Assembly (NCBI RefSeq): GCF_900114115.1
Contig: NZ_FORX01000001.1
Coordinates: forward strand, 310,001 to 374,000
Length of the DNA stretch: 64,000 nt
Source: Desulfomicrobium apsheronum
Lineage (GTDB): Bacteria; Desulfobacterota; Desulfovibrionia; Desulfovibrionales; Desulfomicrobiaceae
Direction of reading: 5' to 3'
Below, piece after piece: positions 43,232-53,238 of this stretch. A program made the translations under genes and the position numbers. The notes under the pieces were generated by a model, which did no database searches, was not told the origin of the DNA, and was given only the letters and a program-made list of their open reading frames with translations. Position 1 is the first letter of the stretch. Every line of letters starts with the position of its first letter.

Positions 43232-44386
43232 ATGCTGCTTTACGTTCACGTGCCTTTTTGCGTGCGCAAATGCGGTTACTGCGCTTTCCATTCCGGCCCG
43301 TTCTCCCAGGAGGCTGCAAAGCTTTACGTACGGCAGATTTTGCTAGAGATGGCGGGCTGGGGGCGGGTTCTGGGCCGGGTTCGGCTTGAGTCCCTCTATT
43401 TCGGGGGTGGGACGCCATCGCTTCTGGAGCCCGGGCAGATCGAAGCCCTGCTGCGTGCGGCAGACATTTGGTTTGACCTGAGTCCAAGGGCCGAAATCAC
43501 GCTGGAGGCCAATCCGGATTCAGTGCTTCTGCCCGGATTTCTGGACAGCGTGCGGAGCCTTGGAGTGAACAGGCTCAGTCTCGGGGTGCAGAGCCTGCAG
43601 GACGATCTGCTGGCGATGCTCGGGCGCCCACACGACAGCGCGCAGGCGCGTCGTGCCGTGCACGCCGCCAGGGCCGCCGGTTTTACGAACCTGAGCCTTG
43701 ACCTGATCTGGGGCCTGCCCGGCCAGACTCTGGATCGCTGGATGAACGATCTGGCTGGGGTCGTGGAGTTGGCACCCGAGCATCTCTCCTGTTATGGGCT
43801 GAGTCTGGAGGAAGGCACGGCATTGACGCGCAAGGTCGAGGCTGGGGCGCTGGTCCTGCCGGACGAAGAGATTGGAGCCCGGATGTATCTTGAAGGTTCG
43901 GAATTTCTGGAATCGTGCGGATACGCTCATTACGAAATTTCAAGCCATGCCCGTCCGGGCCGCGAAAGCCGCCACAATCAGGGCTATTGGGCGGGGCTTG
44001 ACTACCTGGGGCTTGGCCCGGCGGCGGTTTCCACCATCGAGGGCCGCAGATGGTCGAACCCTTCGGCGTTTGAAGAATATGCAGAGGTTGTGGCCAAGGG
44101 CGAGGCGCGAGACGAGGTGGAGGTTTTGTCGGCGCTGACCCGCCGACAGGAAATGGTCATGCTGACCCTGCGCACGGGCGCCGGGCTTGACCTGGAAAAA
44201 TTTAAGGCAACGACCGGAACGGAATTTCCGTGGCGCCACCCGGCTGTCGAGCAATTGCGCTCCAGCGGGTTGGTTCGCCTCCGGGCCGGTCATCTTCAAC
44301 TGACACGTAAGGGCATGCTGGTCAGTAATTCCGTCATCGAAATGGTGCTAGGAGTTTTGGATCGCATGCACGCAGACACTGTGTAG
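43232..44386 (+). CDS. hemW: Radical SAM haem chaperone HemW
   Basis: A 384-residue radical SAM protein of the HemN-like family. The Fe-S cluster motif is CVRKCGYC (CxxxCxxC) in YVHVPFCVRKCGYCAFHS; FGGGTPSLL, EANPD, and RLSLGVQSLQ are typical. It lacks the extra N-terminal Cys of true coproporphyrinogen oxidase, favouring HemW, a haem-binding chaperone for cytochromes. ATG 43232 follows queH; ends 7 bp before the helicase gene. Confidence 0.9.
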   Translation: MLLYVHVPFCVRKCGYCAFHSGPFSQEAAKLYVRQILLEMAGWGRVLGRVRLESLYFGGGTPSLLEPGQIEALLRAADIWFDLSPRAEITLEANPDSVLLPGFLDSVRSLGVNRLSLGVQSLQDDLLAMLGRPHDSAQARRAVHAARAAGFTNLSLDLIWGLPGQTLDRWMNDLAGVVELAPEHLSCYGLSLEEGTALTRKVEAGALVLPDEEIGARMYLEGSEFLESCGYAHYEISSHARPGRESRHNQGYWAGLDYLGLGPAAVSTIEGRRWSNPSAFEEYAEVVAKGEARDEVEVLSALTRRQEMVMLTLRTGAGLDLEKFKATTGTEFPWRHPAVEQLRSSGLVRLRAGHLQLTRKGMLVSNSVIEMVLGVLDRMHADTV

Positions 44387-44393
44387 GACACGT

Positions 44394-46673
44394 ATGACAG
44401 ACAACAATGATTTTGGTGACGCCCAAAACGAGGGCTCCCAAACCGAGAATTTCGAAGGCAAGGCATTTTCCATGGCCGACCTGCCGCAGACGCTGCAGGC
44501 TGCCGCGACCCGCTTGAACTGGGCCGAGCTCATGCCGGTGCAGGTGCAAACCATTCCGCATATGCTTGGCGGACAGGACGTCATGGTCCAGTCCCAGACC
44601 GGCAGCGGGAAGACAGGGGCGTTCTTGCTGCCCATTTTGGATCGCATCGACACCGGCATTGGCGCGCCGCAGGCCCTGGTCCTGGTTCCTACCCGCGAAT
44701 TGGCCGTGCAGGTCACTCGCGATGCCGAGGAACTGGGCCGGGAAGCGGGCATCAAGCCGCTCTCCATTTACGGAGGCGTGGGCTACAAGGGCCAGATCCA
44801 GGGACTTGAAGACGGGGCGCAGCTCATCATAGGCACGCCCGGCCGTATCCTCGACCACCTGCTCAAAGGGAACCTCAATCTGGACCGGCTGAAAATCCTG
44901 GTCTTCGACGAGGCCGACCGCATGCTGTCCATGGGTTTTTATCCGGACATGAAGCAGCTTCAGCGTTACCTGCCGCGCGGGCTGCAGTCGACCATGTTCT
45001 CGGCGACCTATCCCGGGCACGTGAAGCGCCTGGCCCAGCAGTTCCTGAAGGATCCGATTTTTGTGTCCCTGAGCCAGTCCCAGGTTCACGTCAGCGACGT
45101 CCTGCATGTGGTTTACAAGGTTCCGGCCATGCAGAAGAGCCGCATCCTGGTCAAGATCATCGAGCAGGAGAATCCGGCCTCGGCCATCATCTTCTGTAAC
45201 ACCAAGGCGGACGTGCATTTCGTCTCCACGGTGCTGCGGCGATTCGGGTACGACGTGGGCGAGATCAGCGCCGACCTGACCCAGGCCGCGCGGGAAGAGG
45301 TGCTTGAGAAGCTGCGCCTGAACAAGCTCAAGTTCTTGGTGGCCACGGATGTTGCCGCACGAGGCATCGACATCCACGAACTGTCCCATGTTTTTCAGTA
45401 TCAGCCGCCCCAGGATCACGAGGCCTATGTGCACCGCACCGGGCGTACGGGTCGGGCCGGAGCCGCCGGGGTCGCGATATCCTTTGTGTCGGGCATGGAA
45501 GAGATCGAGCTTGAGCAGATCGCCAAGAAATTCTCCATCCCGATGATCGAGCAGCCCCTGCCCGCCGACGACGAGCTTGAAGCGCTCATCTCGCAGCGGG
45601 CCGTGTTCTTGCTTGAAGCCCGCCTGCGCAAGGCTGACAATATCCAAAAGGAGCGGATGCAGCGGTTCATGCGCACCGTGGGCGAGCTTGCCGCCAACGA
45701 GGAATCTCGTGCGCTTTTGGCCATGCTGGTGGACGAATTCTATCAGGATACATTTCATGCCCCGCTGGAGCAGCCTTCGGAAAAACTGGTCGACATGGTA
45801 CGTCCCGCCAGGCCCCAAGCCCGTCCTGCACAGCCTGCCGCGCCCAGATCGCCAAGGCAGCCCGTTCCCCAGCCGCAGGTCCGGGACGAGGCAGTCCAGG
45901 CCGAGCAGCCCGGAGAGGAACCCATTTTGCCGGCCGAAGGCGTTCGGCCTGAAGGCGAGAAGCGCCGACGCAAGCGATCGCGCAAAAAACCGGCCGGTAC
46001 CGCTGATGCCGCCCTGCGCGATCAGGGCCGTCCTGAGAAGTCATCGGAAGCCCCGGGAGTTCGGCAGACTTCATCCGAGCCGGTGGAGGCCTCTGAACAA
46101 GTGACGCCATCCGAGCCGGTGATACCTTCCGCGCCTGTCGCGGCTCCTGCGCTAGCCCCCGAGCTGATCGCCGAGCCTGCGCCCTCTGCGCCGGAAGTAC
46201 GTCCGGAAAAGAGCCAGGCCCCTCGGACTCCCCGGCCGCCGAAGCCTGCGGCGCAGCCTGCGCCCGCTCGGGTGGAACCCACGGACGAGACTCCGGCGGC
46301 GGATTCCTTAACGCCTGTCGCGGCCACTGAAAATGTGGCTGGAGACGAGCAGCCTACGGCCGCGCCCAAGAAGCGTCGTCGTCGCCGTCCGCGCAAGCCT
46401 GCCGGTGCAAAGCCCGAGGGTGGCAACGATGTCGCGGCCGATGCGGGCTCGTCTTCCGGGACTCCCGCCGCTGCGCCAAGCGCTGCGCCGGCTCCGGTAG
46501 CTCCCGCGCAGACTCCTCGCCCGCCGCGGGCGGAACCAAGGCCACGGCCAGCGGATGCTCCGGCCGAAGAAGGCGCCTCGCGGACCAGGGAGGTCCCACG
46601 CCCAAGTCGCAAGAAACCGGCCGAGGCCAAGACCGAGCCGCCCAGGCCCAAGAAAAAGATATTCCTGGAATAA
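44394..46673 (+). CDS. DEAD-box RNA helicase with long low-complexity C-terminal tail
   Basis: A 759-residue helicase. Residues about 25-390 form the two RecA domains: SQTGSGKTGAF (motif I), PTRELA, TPGRILDHL, VFDEADRML (DEAD), SATYPG (motif III), ATDVAARGID and HRTGRTGRAG (motif VI). After residue ~450 the tail is Pro/Ala/Glu/Arg-rich and probably disordered, with basic clusters (KRRRKRSRKK, PKKRRRRRPRK) suited to RNA binding; it ends RPKKKIFLE. Unwinds RNA, possibly alongside the RNase E/G encoded upstream. A terminator follows. Confidence 0.94.
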   Translation: MTDNNDFGDAQNEGSQTENFEGKAFSMADLPQTLQAAATRLNWAELMPVQVQTIPHMLGGQDVMVQSQTGSGKTGAFLLPILDRIDTGIGAPQALVLVPTRELAVQVTRDAEELGREAGIKPLSIYGGVGYKGQIQGLEDGAQLIIGTPGRILDHLLKGNLNLDRLKILVFDEADRMLSMGFYPDMKQLQRYLPRGLQSTMFSATYPGHVKRLAQQFLKDPIFVSLSQSQVHVSDVLHVVYKVPAMQKSRILVKIIEQENPASAIIFCNTKADVHFVSTVLRRFGYDVGEISADLTQAAREEVLEKLRLNKLKFLVATDVAARGIDIHELSHVFQYQPPQDHEAYVHRTGRTGRAGAAGVAISFVSGMEEIELEQIAKKFSIPMIEQPLPADDELEALISQRAVFLLEARLRKADNIQKERMQRFMRTVGELAANEESRALLAMLVDEFYQDTFHAPLEQPSEKLVDMVRPARPQARPAQPAAPRSPRQPVPQPQVRDEAVQAEQPGEEPILPAEGVRPEGEKRRRKRSRKKPAGTADAALRDQGRPEKSSEAPGVRQTSSEPVEASEQVTPSEPVIPSAPVAAPALAPELIAEPAPSAPEVRPEKSQAPRTPRPPKPAAQPAPARVEPTDETPAADSLTPVAATENVAGDEQPTAAPKKRRRRRPRKPAGAKPEGGNDVAADAGSSSGTPAAAPSAAPAPVAPAQTPRPPRAEPRPRPADAPAEEGASRTREVPRPSRKKPAEAKTEPPRPKKKIFLE

Positions 46674-46678
46674 ACGTC

Positions 46679-46708
46679 AGCCCCGGCCAAGCTCCGGGGC
46701 TTTCTTTT
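46679..46708 (+). terminator. Rho-independent terminator after the DEAD-box gene
   Basis: CCCCGG (46681-46686) pairs with CCGGGG (46694-46699) around a 7-nt loop, followed by TTTCTTTT. The remaining 200 bp before the PilZ gene contain no visible gene. Confidence 0.8.
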
Positions 46709-46912
46709 GGCGGCCTGCGCGGCTGGTGCGACCGGTCGCGCGGTCATCCCTGTTTGGCAGTTGCGCGAGGCTCGGGGTTGGGTGTCGACGAGGAGTTTAA
46801 ATTCGCGTAATCGGCTTATGGTGTTGTCCGCGATGATTCAGCGGAAATTGCCGCATTCGCGGCCGACAAATCCGGATTTTTAGAGATGGTTCACGCATGG
46901 GCGGGAGGGAGC

Positions 46913-47287
46913 ATGTCAGAAGAGCGACGCAAACGAAGCCGGGTCAGCCTTGAATTTCCGCTGACAATAGCATTTGAGGGGAAAAGAGTCCGGGGGAAGG
47001 TCAACGATTTGAGCCTGAAGGGCCTCTCGTGCTCTACGGAAGAATGGATTCTGCCGGGCAAGGAATGCGATATCACCTTGGAACTTGAGTCCGGATTGCG
47101 CATGCACATCCACGGGCGAATCATCCGTGCCGGACAGGACGGGGCCATCGATTTCATCAGCATGGACGAAACGAGCTTTGCGCATCTGCGCAATCTGGTC
47201 AAGCTCTACGCCGAAGATGCGGATCTGGTCGACGAGGAGCTGCGTCACCCTGCGTTCAAGTCGGAAGAGGGGCCTTTTCCAGAGTGA
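46913..47287 (+). CDS. PilZ-domain protein
   Basis: A 124-residue single PilZ domain. RRKRSRVSLEFPL carries the R-x3-R c-di-GMP contact and NDLSLKGLSC the D/N-x-S-x-x-G motif, so c-di-GMP binding is expected. No output domain, so it likely works by protein-protein contact. GGAGGGA 2-3 nt upstream of the ATG at 46913. Its 3' end overlaps the convergent alkyltransferase gene by 32 bp. Confidence 0.9.
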   Translation: MSEERRKRSRVSLEFPLTIAFEGKRVRGKVNDLSLKGLSCSTEEWILPGKECDITLELESGLRMHIHGRIIRAGQDGAIDFISMDETSFAHLRNLVKLYAEDADLVDEELRHPAFKSEEGPFPE

Positions 47288-47735
47288 GCAGGGTCTTCTT
47301 CAGTTCGATGCCGGGGCCGAATCCGCCAAGCCCCAGATTGGCCGCGAGCACCCGATGGCAGGGATAAAGCAGGGGCCAAGGATTTCTGGCCATGACCCCG
47401 CCAACCGCTCGTGCCGCCCGGGGCGAGCCGCAGAGGGCGGCCAGTCGCCCATAGGTCGTGACAATCCCTCTGGGCGCGTGCAGGCGAAGGTTGTCCAGCA
47501 CCGTCATGGTGAATTCGCTTAAGTTTCGCCTGTCCAGGGGCAGGTCCGGCCACTCGTCGGCATGAAGGTCCCCGTACTGGGTCACTATCCGCTCCAATAC
47601 GGCTCCGTAGGGTGATTTTGGCGGGGTGGCGGCCTTGAGTTCGGCACTCAGGTCTGTCTGGACCAGAAGCCCGTCTCTCCAGACGAAGGTGACTGAGAAC
47701 CAGCGGTTTGCAAAGGTTTCTGAAAAATCGTTCAT
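47256..47735 (-). CDS. ogt: Methylated-DNA-protein-cysteine methyltransferase family protein (Ogt)
   Basis: A 159-residue O6-alkylguanine-DNA alkyltransferase. The active-site motif LLYPCHRVLAANLGLGGFGPG holds the acceptor Cys; VTTYGRLAALCGSPRAARAVGGVMARNP is the DNA-binding helix region. It repairs alkylated guanine by one-time transfer to itself. ATG 47735 overlaps the stop of the upstream radical SAM gene by 4 bp (ATGA). The 3' end runs 32 bp into the PilZ gene on the other strand, an unusually tight convergence. Confidence 0.93.
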   Translation of the reverse strand: MNDFSETFANRWFSVTFVWRDGLLVQTDLSAELKAATPPKSPYGAVLERIVTQYGDLHADEWPDLPLDRRNLSEFTMTVLDNLRLHAPRGIVTTYGRLAALCGSPRAARAVGGVMARNPWPLLYPCHRVLAANLGLGGFGPGIELKKTLLTLEKAPLPT

Positions 47736-48691
47736 GGTTGTTTCCGTTTTTTCGGGGGGTTCATCCATTCCGGGCGATCTTGCCCCAGAGCCTTGCCTTG
47801 CCATGTGTCCGTGTCATGCAGGAGCTGATTGACCGCGTTCAGATACGCGGTTTTTTTGTTGGCCCATGACGGTGCGAGCAGTTCGTCGTGCTCGGGGTCG
47901 CTGTTGATGCGATGGACGACCATATCCTGTCGCAGAAGGGCCAGACCGCGCACGAGCCAGGCCTGGGATTCTTCCTGTGAGAGGAGTTCGATCTTCCCGG
48001 CACGCCAGGCTGATTCCAGTGGCGTGTCCCGGCAGACGTACAGATTATGTATTTTTATTCCGGACACGGGCAGACTGTTGACAAAGAGAATGGTTTGTTC
48101 GAAGTCCGCCAAATTCTCGCCCGGCAAGCCCGTGATGACATGGGCGCAGACCTTGATTTCCCGCTCCGCGGCTTTTCGTGCCCAGGTTGCAAAGCTCGCT
48201 GCGTCATGCCCCCGATTGATGCGTTTTAGGGTGGCGTCATGGCCCGACTGAAGCCCCAGGTCCAGCCAGATTTCCTCGAAGGGCGCATTTTGCAGGATGT
48301 CGAGCTTTTCCTCATCGAGGCAGTCCGGCCGGGTGCCGATGGCCAGCCCGACGAGGTCCGGAACTTCCGTCAGTTCTTCCAGCAGCGTCCGCAGTCGCGC
48401 GGCGGGCCCGTGAGTATTGGAGAAGGACTGGAGATATCCCAGAAAACGCGTGTCTGTGTCGCGGTCCCTGGATAATTCCCGGTACGCTAAGTACTGCTCT
48501 CGCAAGGACATTCCGGTTTCGGCAAGGCCCGTCCCGGTTCCCTTCTGGTTGCAGAAAGCGCAGCCGCTCCGGGACAGGGTGCCGTCCCGGTTCGGGCACG
48601 AGCTGCCGGCGTCCAGCGGTATTTTGCGGATTCGCTGGCCGAAGCGTTGCTTGAAGTAGAGAGACAGTCGGTAGAATCTGTAAGGAGACAT
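47732..48691 (-). CDS. Radical SAM protein of the YhcC family (TIGR01212)
   Basis: A 319-residue radical SAM protein. YFKQRFGQRIRKIPLDAGSSCPNRDG and CAFCNQKG supply the family's distinctive cysteine arrangement (Cys near residue 31, then CAFC), followed by QSFSNTHG and VGLAIGTRPDCL and LDLGLQSGHD. YhcC-family function is not established; a tRNA or metabolic role is only guessed. The 5' end is uncertain because no clear ribosome site precedes ATG 48691. It is co-translated with ogt. Confidence 0.88.
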   Translation of the reverse strand: MSPYRFYRLSLYFKQRFGQRIRKIPLDAGSSCPNRDGTLSRSGCAFCNQKGTGTGLAETGMSLREQYLAYRELSRDRDTDTRFLGYLQSFSNTHGPAARLRTLLEELTEVPDLVGLAIGTRPDCLDEEKLDILQNAPFEEIWLDLGLQSGHDATLKRINRGHDAASFATWARKAAEREIKVCAHVITGLPGENLADFEQTILFVNSLPVSGIKIHNLYVCRDTPLESAWRAGKIELLSQEESQAWLVRGLALLRQDMVVHRINSDPEHDELLAPSWANKKTAYLNAVNQLLHDTDTWQGKALGQDRPEWMNPPKKRKQP

Positions 48692-48869
48692 GCTTGGTAT
48701 GATTGAGGTTTGTGCATGGCCGCGGTGCGGGTTGCCTGCGCGTTGAAATTCGGATAAACAGTGCGGCTCATTACACATCTTTTTCGGGATCGCTCCATCC
48801 GTGTCCCGTTGTGGTCCGTGCTTCGGAACGGGCGACGCTTTTTCCAGCCTACAGCGCTGAACATGATAA

Positions 48870-49922
<1,053 letters not shown>

Positions 49923-49926
49923 AGTG

Positions 49927-50943
49927 ATGTCCCCTCGCTTCAAACGTCTGGTCCTGTTTTTCTTCCTTCCCCTGTTTCTCTATTTTTCCATGTACACATG
50001 GAACTGGAAGACGGGCTACCTCGATCGCCTGGCGGCCTTGACCGGGCTGGAGTTGACCGGATGGGTCCTGGCCCCGGGGAGATGGCTGCAAAACAACGTC
50101 GATGAGTTCTGGTCGCGCTACGTCTATCTGGTCGGAGTGCGCCAGGAGAACGAGGACCTGGTCTTGCGGGTGCGGGAGCTCGAACAGGAGCTGACCCGTG
50201 TTTCCGAGAAGGCCAAGTCCGCCGATCGCCTGACCTCGCTTTTGCGCTTCAGCCCCGAGGCCTCCTGGGAGATGCGCGGAGGGCGGGTCATCGGCCAGAA
50301 ACTCGGTCCCAACGCCATTCTTGAAACCATCCTTGTCGATGTGGGGCTGCGCCACGGCGTGGGCCTCAATGATCCGGTCATTTCGCCCAAAGGCGTTGTC
50401 GGAAGAATCGCCAAGCCGGGTCTTCATTTTTCCTCCGTGGTTCTCCTGTCCGATCCTTCCAGCCGGATTCCCGTCATCACCAGCGAGGGGCGTGTCCCGG
50501 CCATTGTGCAGGGGCAGGGTGCCGGAGCTTTCCTTGAAGTCAAGTTCATCCCCCGCAACGACCCGGTCAGTCCCGGGGAGATATTGCTCAGCTCCGGGCT
50601 GGGCGGTGTTTTTCCCAAGGGCATACCCGTGGCCAGGGTGGTGGAAGTGACTCCGGCGGACGTCTCCCTGTTCCAAAGGGTCTACGCCGAACCTCTTCTC
50701 GCCCTGCGCTATTACGAGGAACTGCTGGTCCTGAGCCGTACCGACGGGTTTGATGCAGGCCAGCCCGTCATGACTCCGGCTGTGACCAATGCATCCTCCC
50801 CGGGGGCTCCCCCGGCGGACGAAAAGAGCCCGGAAGCCAAGCCCGCTGCCCAAGCGCCTCCTGCGGCCGGTCCGTCTGTGACGCCTCCGCCCGTCCAGGA
50901 GCCTTCCACCATAACTCGGCACCCTGTGCGCAAGAAACCGTGA
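49927..50943 (+). CDS. mreC: Rod shape-determining protein MreC
   Basis: A 338-residue MreC. One N-terminal membrane segment (about 8-25), a coiled coil (about 65-105, RQENEDLVLRVRELEQEL), then the beta domain (IGQKLGPNAILETILVDVGLRHGV, RIPVITSEGR, LLSSGLGGVFPKGIPVA). The last ~60 residues are Pro/Ala-rich and probably disordered. MreC links MreB to MrdA in the periplasm. GTG 49924 overlaps by starting earlier; ATG 49927 is an equal choice. Its stop overlaps mreD by 4 bp. Confidence 0.92.
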   Translation: MSPRFKRLVLFFFLPLFLYFSMYTWNWKTGYLDRLAALTGLELTGWVLAPGRWLQNNVDEFWSRYVYLVGVRQENEDLVLRVRELEQELTRVSEKAKSADRLTSLLRFSPEASWEMRGGRVIGQKLGPNAILETILVDVGLRHGVGLNDPVISPKGVVGRIAKPGLHFSSVVLLSDPSSRIPVITSEGRVPAIVQGQGAGAFLEVKFIPRNDPVSPGEILLSSGLGGVFPKGIPVARVVEVTPADVSLFQRVYAEPLLALRYYEELLVLSRTDGFDAGQPVMTPAVTNASSPGAPPADEKSPEAKPAAQAPPAAGPSVTPPPVQEPSTITRHPVRKKP

Positions 50944-51446
50944 GACTCTCAGCCGCGCATCCCTCGACTTCTAAAAAGGGCCAAATTCCCGCGATCATCT
51001 GGTGGACAGACTTTCTGATCATCGCCCTTTGGGCGCAGGAACTGTCCGGCGGACTTGATTTCCTTTCTCCCGGCGTGCTTATTTGCCTGCAAACCGGACA
51101 GTGGTGGACCGCGCTCTGGATGGGGGCGCTGTGGGTTCTTGTTCAGGAGGGGGGGGGGAACCTGGTTTTTGGCGTGAGTATTCTATTTTATTCCGGGATG
51201 TTAGTCTTTTTTCTGCTTTCGAAATGGCTCCTTGAGCCAGAGAATCCTCTTTTCATAATTCTGTTTTCCTTGCTGCTGGCTTGCTGGTCCTGGGTGGTCT
51301 TGAGCGGGGCGATCAGCTTTCAGGAACTGCCGGCCCGGCCGTATTCACCCTGGTCCTGGATTGCCAGGCAGTGGGCCGCATATGTATTTTTCTGGGGTAC
51401 GGCTCTCTTGATTTACAGGCGCGGAGGCAGAAATGGGCGCGTTTAA
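50940..51446 (+). CDS. mreD: Rod shape-determining protein MreD (divergent)
   Basis: A 168-residue polytopic protein with four to five membrane segments (DFLIIALWAQELS, GALWVLVQ, LFYSGMLVFFLLSKWLL, LFIILFSLLLACWSWVVL, WAAYVFFWGTALLIY). Sequence similarity to standard MreD is weak; the assignment relies on topology and position between mreC and mrdA. GTG 50940 overlaps the mreC stop. A run of ten G residues (51149-51158) codes for part of QEGGGN and is a potential slippage site. Confidence 0.8.
   Translation: MRLSAAHPSTSKKGQIPAIIWWTDFLIIALWAQELSGGLDFLSPGVLICLQTGQWWTALWMGALWVLVQEGGGNLVFGVSILFYSGMLVFFLLSKWLLEPENPLFIILFSLLLACWSWVVLSGAISFQELPARPYSPWSWIARQWAAYVFFWGTALLIYRRGGRNGRV
51149..51158 (+). 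repeat. G10 homopolymer inside mreD
   Basis: Ten consecutive G bases code the end of a Glu codon and three Gly codons. Length changes by slippage would shift the mreD frame and truncate it. It may equally be a sequencing-sensitive site. Confidence 0.85.
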
Positions 51447-53226
51447 CTCCCCGGAGCGGCCCCAGATATTTTCCGGTCCCCCGCTGTTGCTCGTTTTTCT
51501 GGTGATCCTTTTTTGTATCTTCGGTATCCGGCTGTGGTACCTACAGATTTACAAGAGTGATTTCTATCAGGGACGCGCCCAGGAGAACAGAACCAGGCAA
51601 AGCACCATGTTTTCCCCAAGAGGCATCATTCGGGATCGTACCGGAGTACTGCTGGCGGAAAACAATCCTGCCTACGCCCTGGCGCTGGTGCGTGAGGACT
51701 GCCCGGACATTCCCAAAACCCTGGACCAGATCAGTCGCTGGACCGGTCAGCCCCGGGACGAATTGCAAAAAGCCTTTGAGATTGGCCGCAAGCGGGTCAA
51801 GCATTTCGACGAACAGGTCATCGTGCCCAACATTCCGTTTGAGCTGGTGGCCTTGGTCGAGGCGCACCGGCAGGACTGGCCCGGGCTTGTCATTGCCGTA
51901 CGGCCCAAGCGTTCCTACGCCCATGGCGAGACCTTGGCGCATGTCCTTGGATATGTGGCCCGGGCCAATGAAGAAGAGCTCAACAACGATCCGGATCTGC
52001 AACTGGGCGACAATGTCGGCAAACAGGGCGTGGAGCTGATGCTCGAACGCAGGTTGCGCGGGACCAAGGGGCTTCAGGAGTTTGAAGTCGATGCCTCCGG
52101 GCGTGTGCTGTCCTCGCGGATTGTTTCTTCGCCGGTGATGGGCGAGGACCTTAATCTGAGCATCTCTTTGCCCTTGCAGGAAGTCGCGACCAAGGCCCTG
52201 GGCGACCGGGCCGGATCGGTCGTGGCCATGGACGCCGACACGGGCGAGGTGCTGGCGTTGGTCAGCCTGCCCAGCTACGATCCCAACGAGTTTGTTGTCG
52301 GTATCAGCCATGCGAAATGGAAGGAGCTGCTGGAGGATCCTTTGCATCCCCTGCAGAATCGGCCGGTGCAAAGCACCTATCCGCCTGGCTCCATCTTCAA
52401 GCTCGCTGTGGGCGGGCTTGGGCTTGAGAGCGGCACGGTCAAGCCTTCCTCGACGGTGTTTTGTCCCGGTAGCTACAAGCTCGGCCAGCGCGTCTTCAGG
52501 TGCTGGAACAAGGGCGGGCATGGAACCACCGACTTCAAGAAATCCCTGCGCGAGTCCTGCGACGTCTATTATTATCAGCTGGGAGAACAGCTCGGCGTGG
52601 AGGCGATCAGCGATTTTGCGACCCGCTGTGGGTTCGGGGTCAAGACCGGCGTGGAGTTGCCCCACGAGCGGGCCGGCAACATGCCCACCCCGGAATGGAA
52701 GTTGAACCGCTTCGGAGAGAAGTGGCAGGGCGGCGAGACCTTGAACTACGCCATCGGCCAGGGCTACACCTTGACCACTCCCCTACAGGTGGCCAGATTT
52801 ATGGCGGCGCTGGTCAACGAAGGGAAAATATTGCGGCCGACGCTCCTTTTGTCCGAAGAACCCGACGTGTTGGGTGAACTGCCCATGCGGCCCGCGACCA
52901 GGAAGCTGGTTCTTGACGCCATGGTGGCCACGGTGGAGGAAGAGCGGGGCACTGCCCGGGTTCTTCGCAGGCCCGGTCTGAGAATCGGGGGCAAGACCGG
53001 CACGGCCCAGGTCGTGAAGCTGCAGGAAAAATACGAGAAGAAAAAGACCCATGAGATTCCCTACAAATACAGGGATCACGCCTGGATGGCCAGCTTTGGT
53101 GAAAAGGATGGGAAGCGGTTTGTGGTCGTGGCCATGGTGGAACATGGCGGTCATGGAGGCTCGGATGCGGGGCCGGTGGCCGGGGCAGTGCTCGATGTAC
53201 TTCTGGATGTGCGATCAGGGGACTGA
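51433..53226 (+). CDS. mrdA: Penicillin-binding protein 2 (elongasome transpeptidase)
   Basis: A 597-residue class B PBP. One membrane anchor (about 17-37) precedes the PBP dimer domain (about 55-210) and the transpeptidase domain: SIFK (Ser 320) in PPGSIFKLAVG, the SxN-type motif at SCDVYYY (Ser-Cys-Asp), and GGKTGTAQVV. It cross-links side-wall peptidoglycan together with RodA. ATG 51433 overlaps mreD by 14 bp. rodA follows 12 bp later. Confidence 0.96.
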   Translation: MGAFNSPERPQIFSGPPLLLVFLVILFCIFGIRLWYLQIYKSDFYQGRAQENRTRQSTMFSPRGIIRDRTGVLLAENNPAYALALVREDCPDIPKTLDQISRWTGQPRDELQKAFEIGRKRVKHFDEQVIVPNIPFELVALVEAHRQDWPGLVIAVRPKRSYAHGETLAHVLGYVARANEEELNNDPDLQLGDNVGKQGVELMLERRLRGTKGLQEFEVDASGRVLSSRIVSSPVMGEDLNLSISLPLQEVATKALGDRAGSVVAMDADTGEVLALVSLPSYDPNEFVVGISHAKWKELLEDPLHPLQNRPVQSTYPPGSIFKLAVGGLGLESGTVKPSSTVFCPGSYKLGQRVFRCWNKGGHGTTDFKKSLRESCDVYYYQLGEQLGVEAISDFATRCGFGVKTGVELPHERAGNMPTPEWKLNRFGEKWQGGETLNYAIGQGYTLTTPLQVARFMAALVNEGKILRPTLLLSEEPDVLGELPMRPATRKLVLDAMVATVEEERGTARVLRRPGLRIGGKTGTAQVVKLQEKYEKKKTHEIPYKYRDHAWMASFGEKDGKRFVVVAMVEHGGHGGSDAGPVAGAVLDVLLDVRSGD

Positions 53227-53238
53227 CCAGGAAAGAAA

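Noticed and set aside
45780-46670. Repetitive Pro/Ala codons in the helicase tail as a possible repeat array or CRISPR-like region
   Set aside because: There is no regular unit or spacer pattern; it is low-complexity coding sequence.
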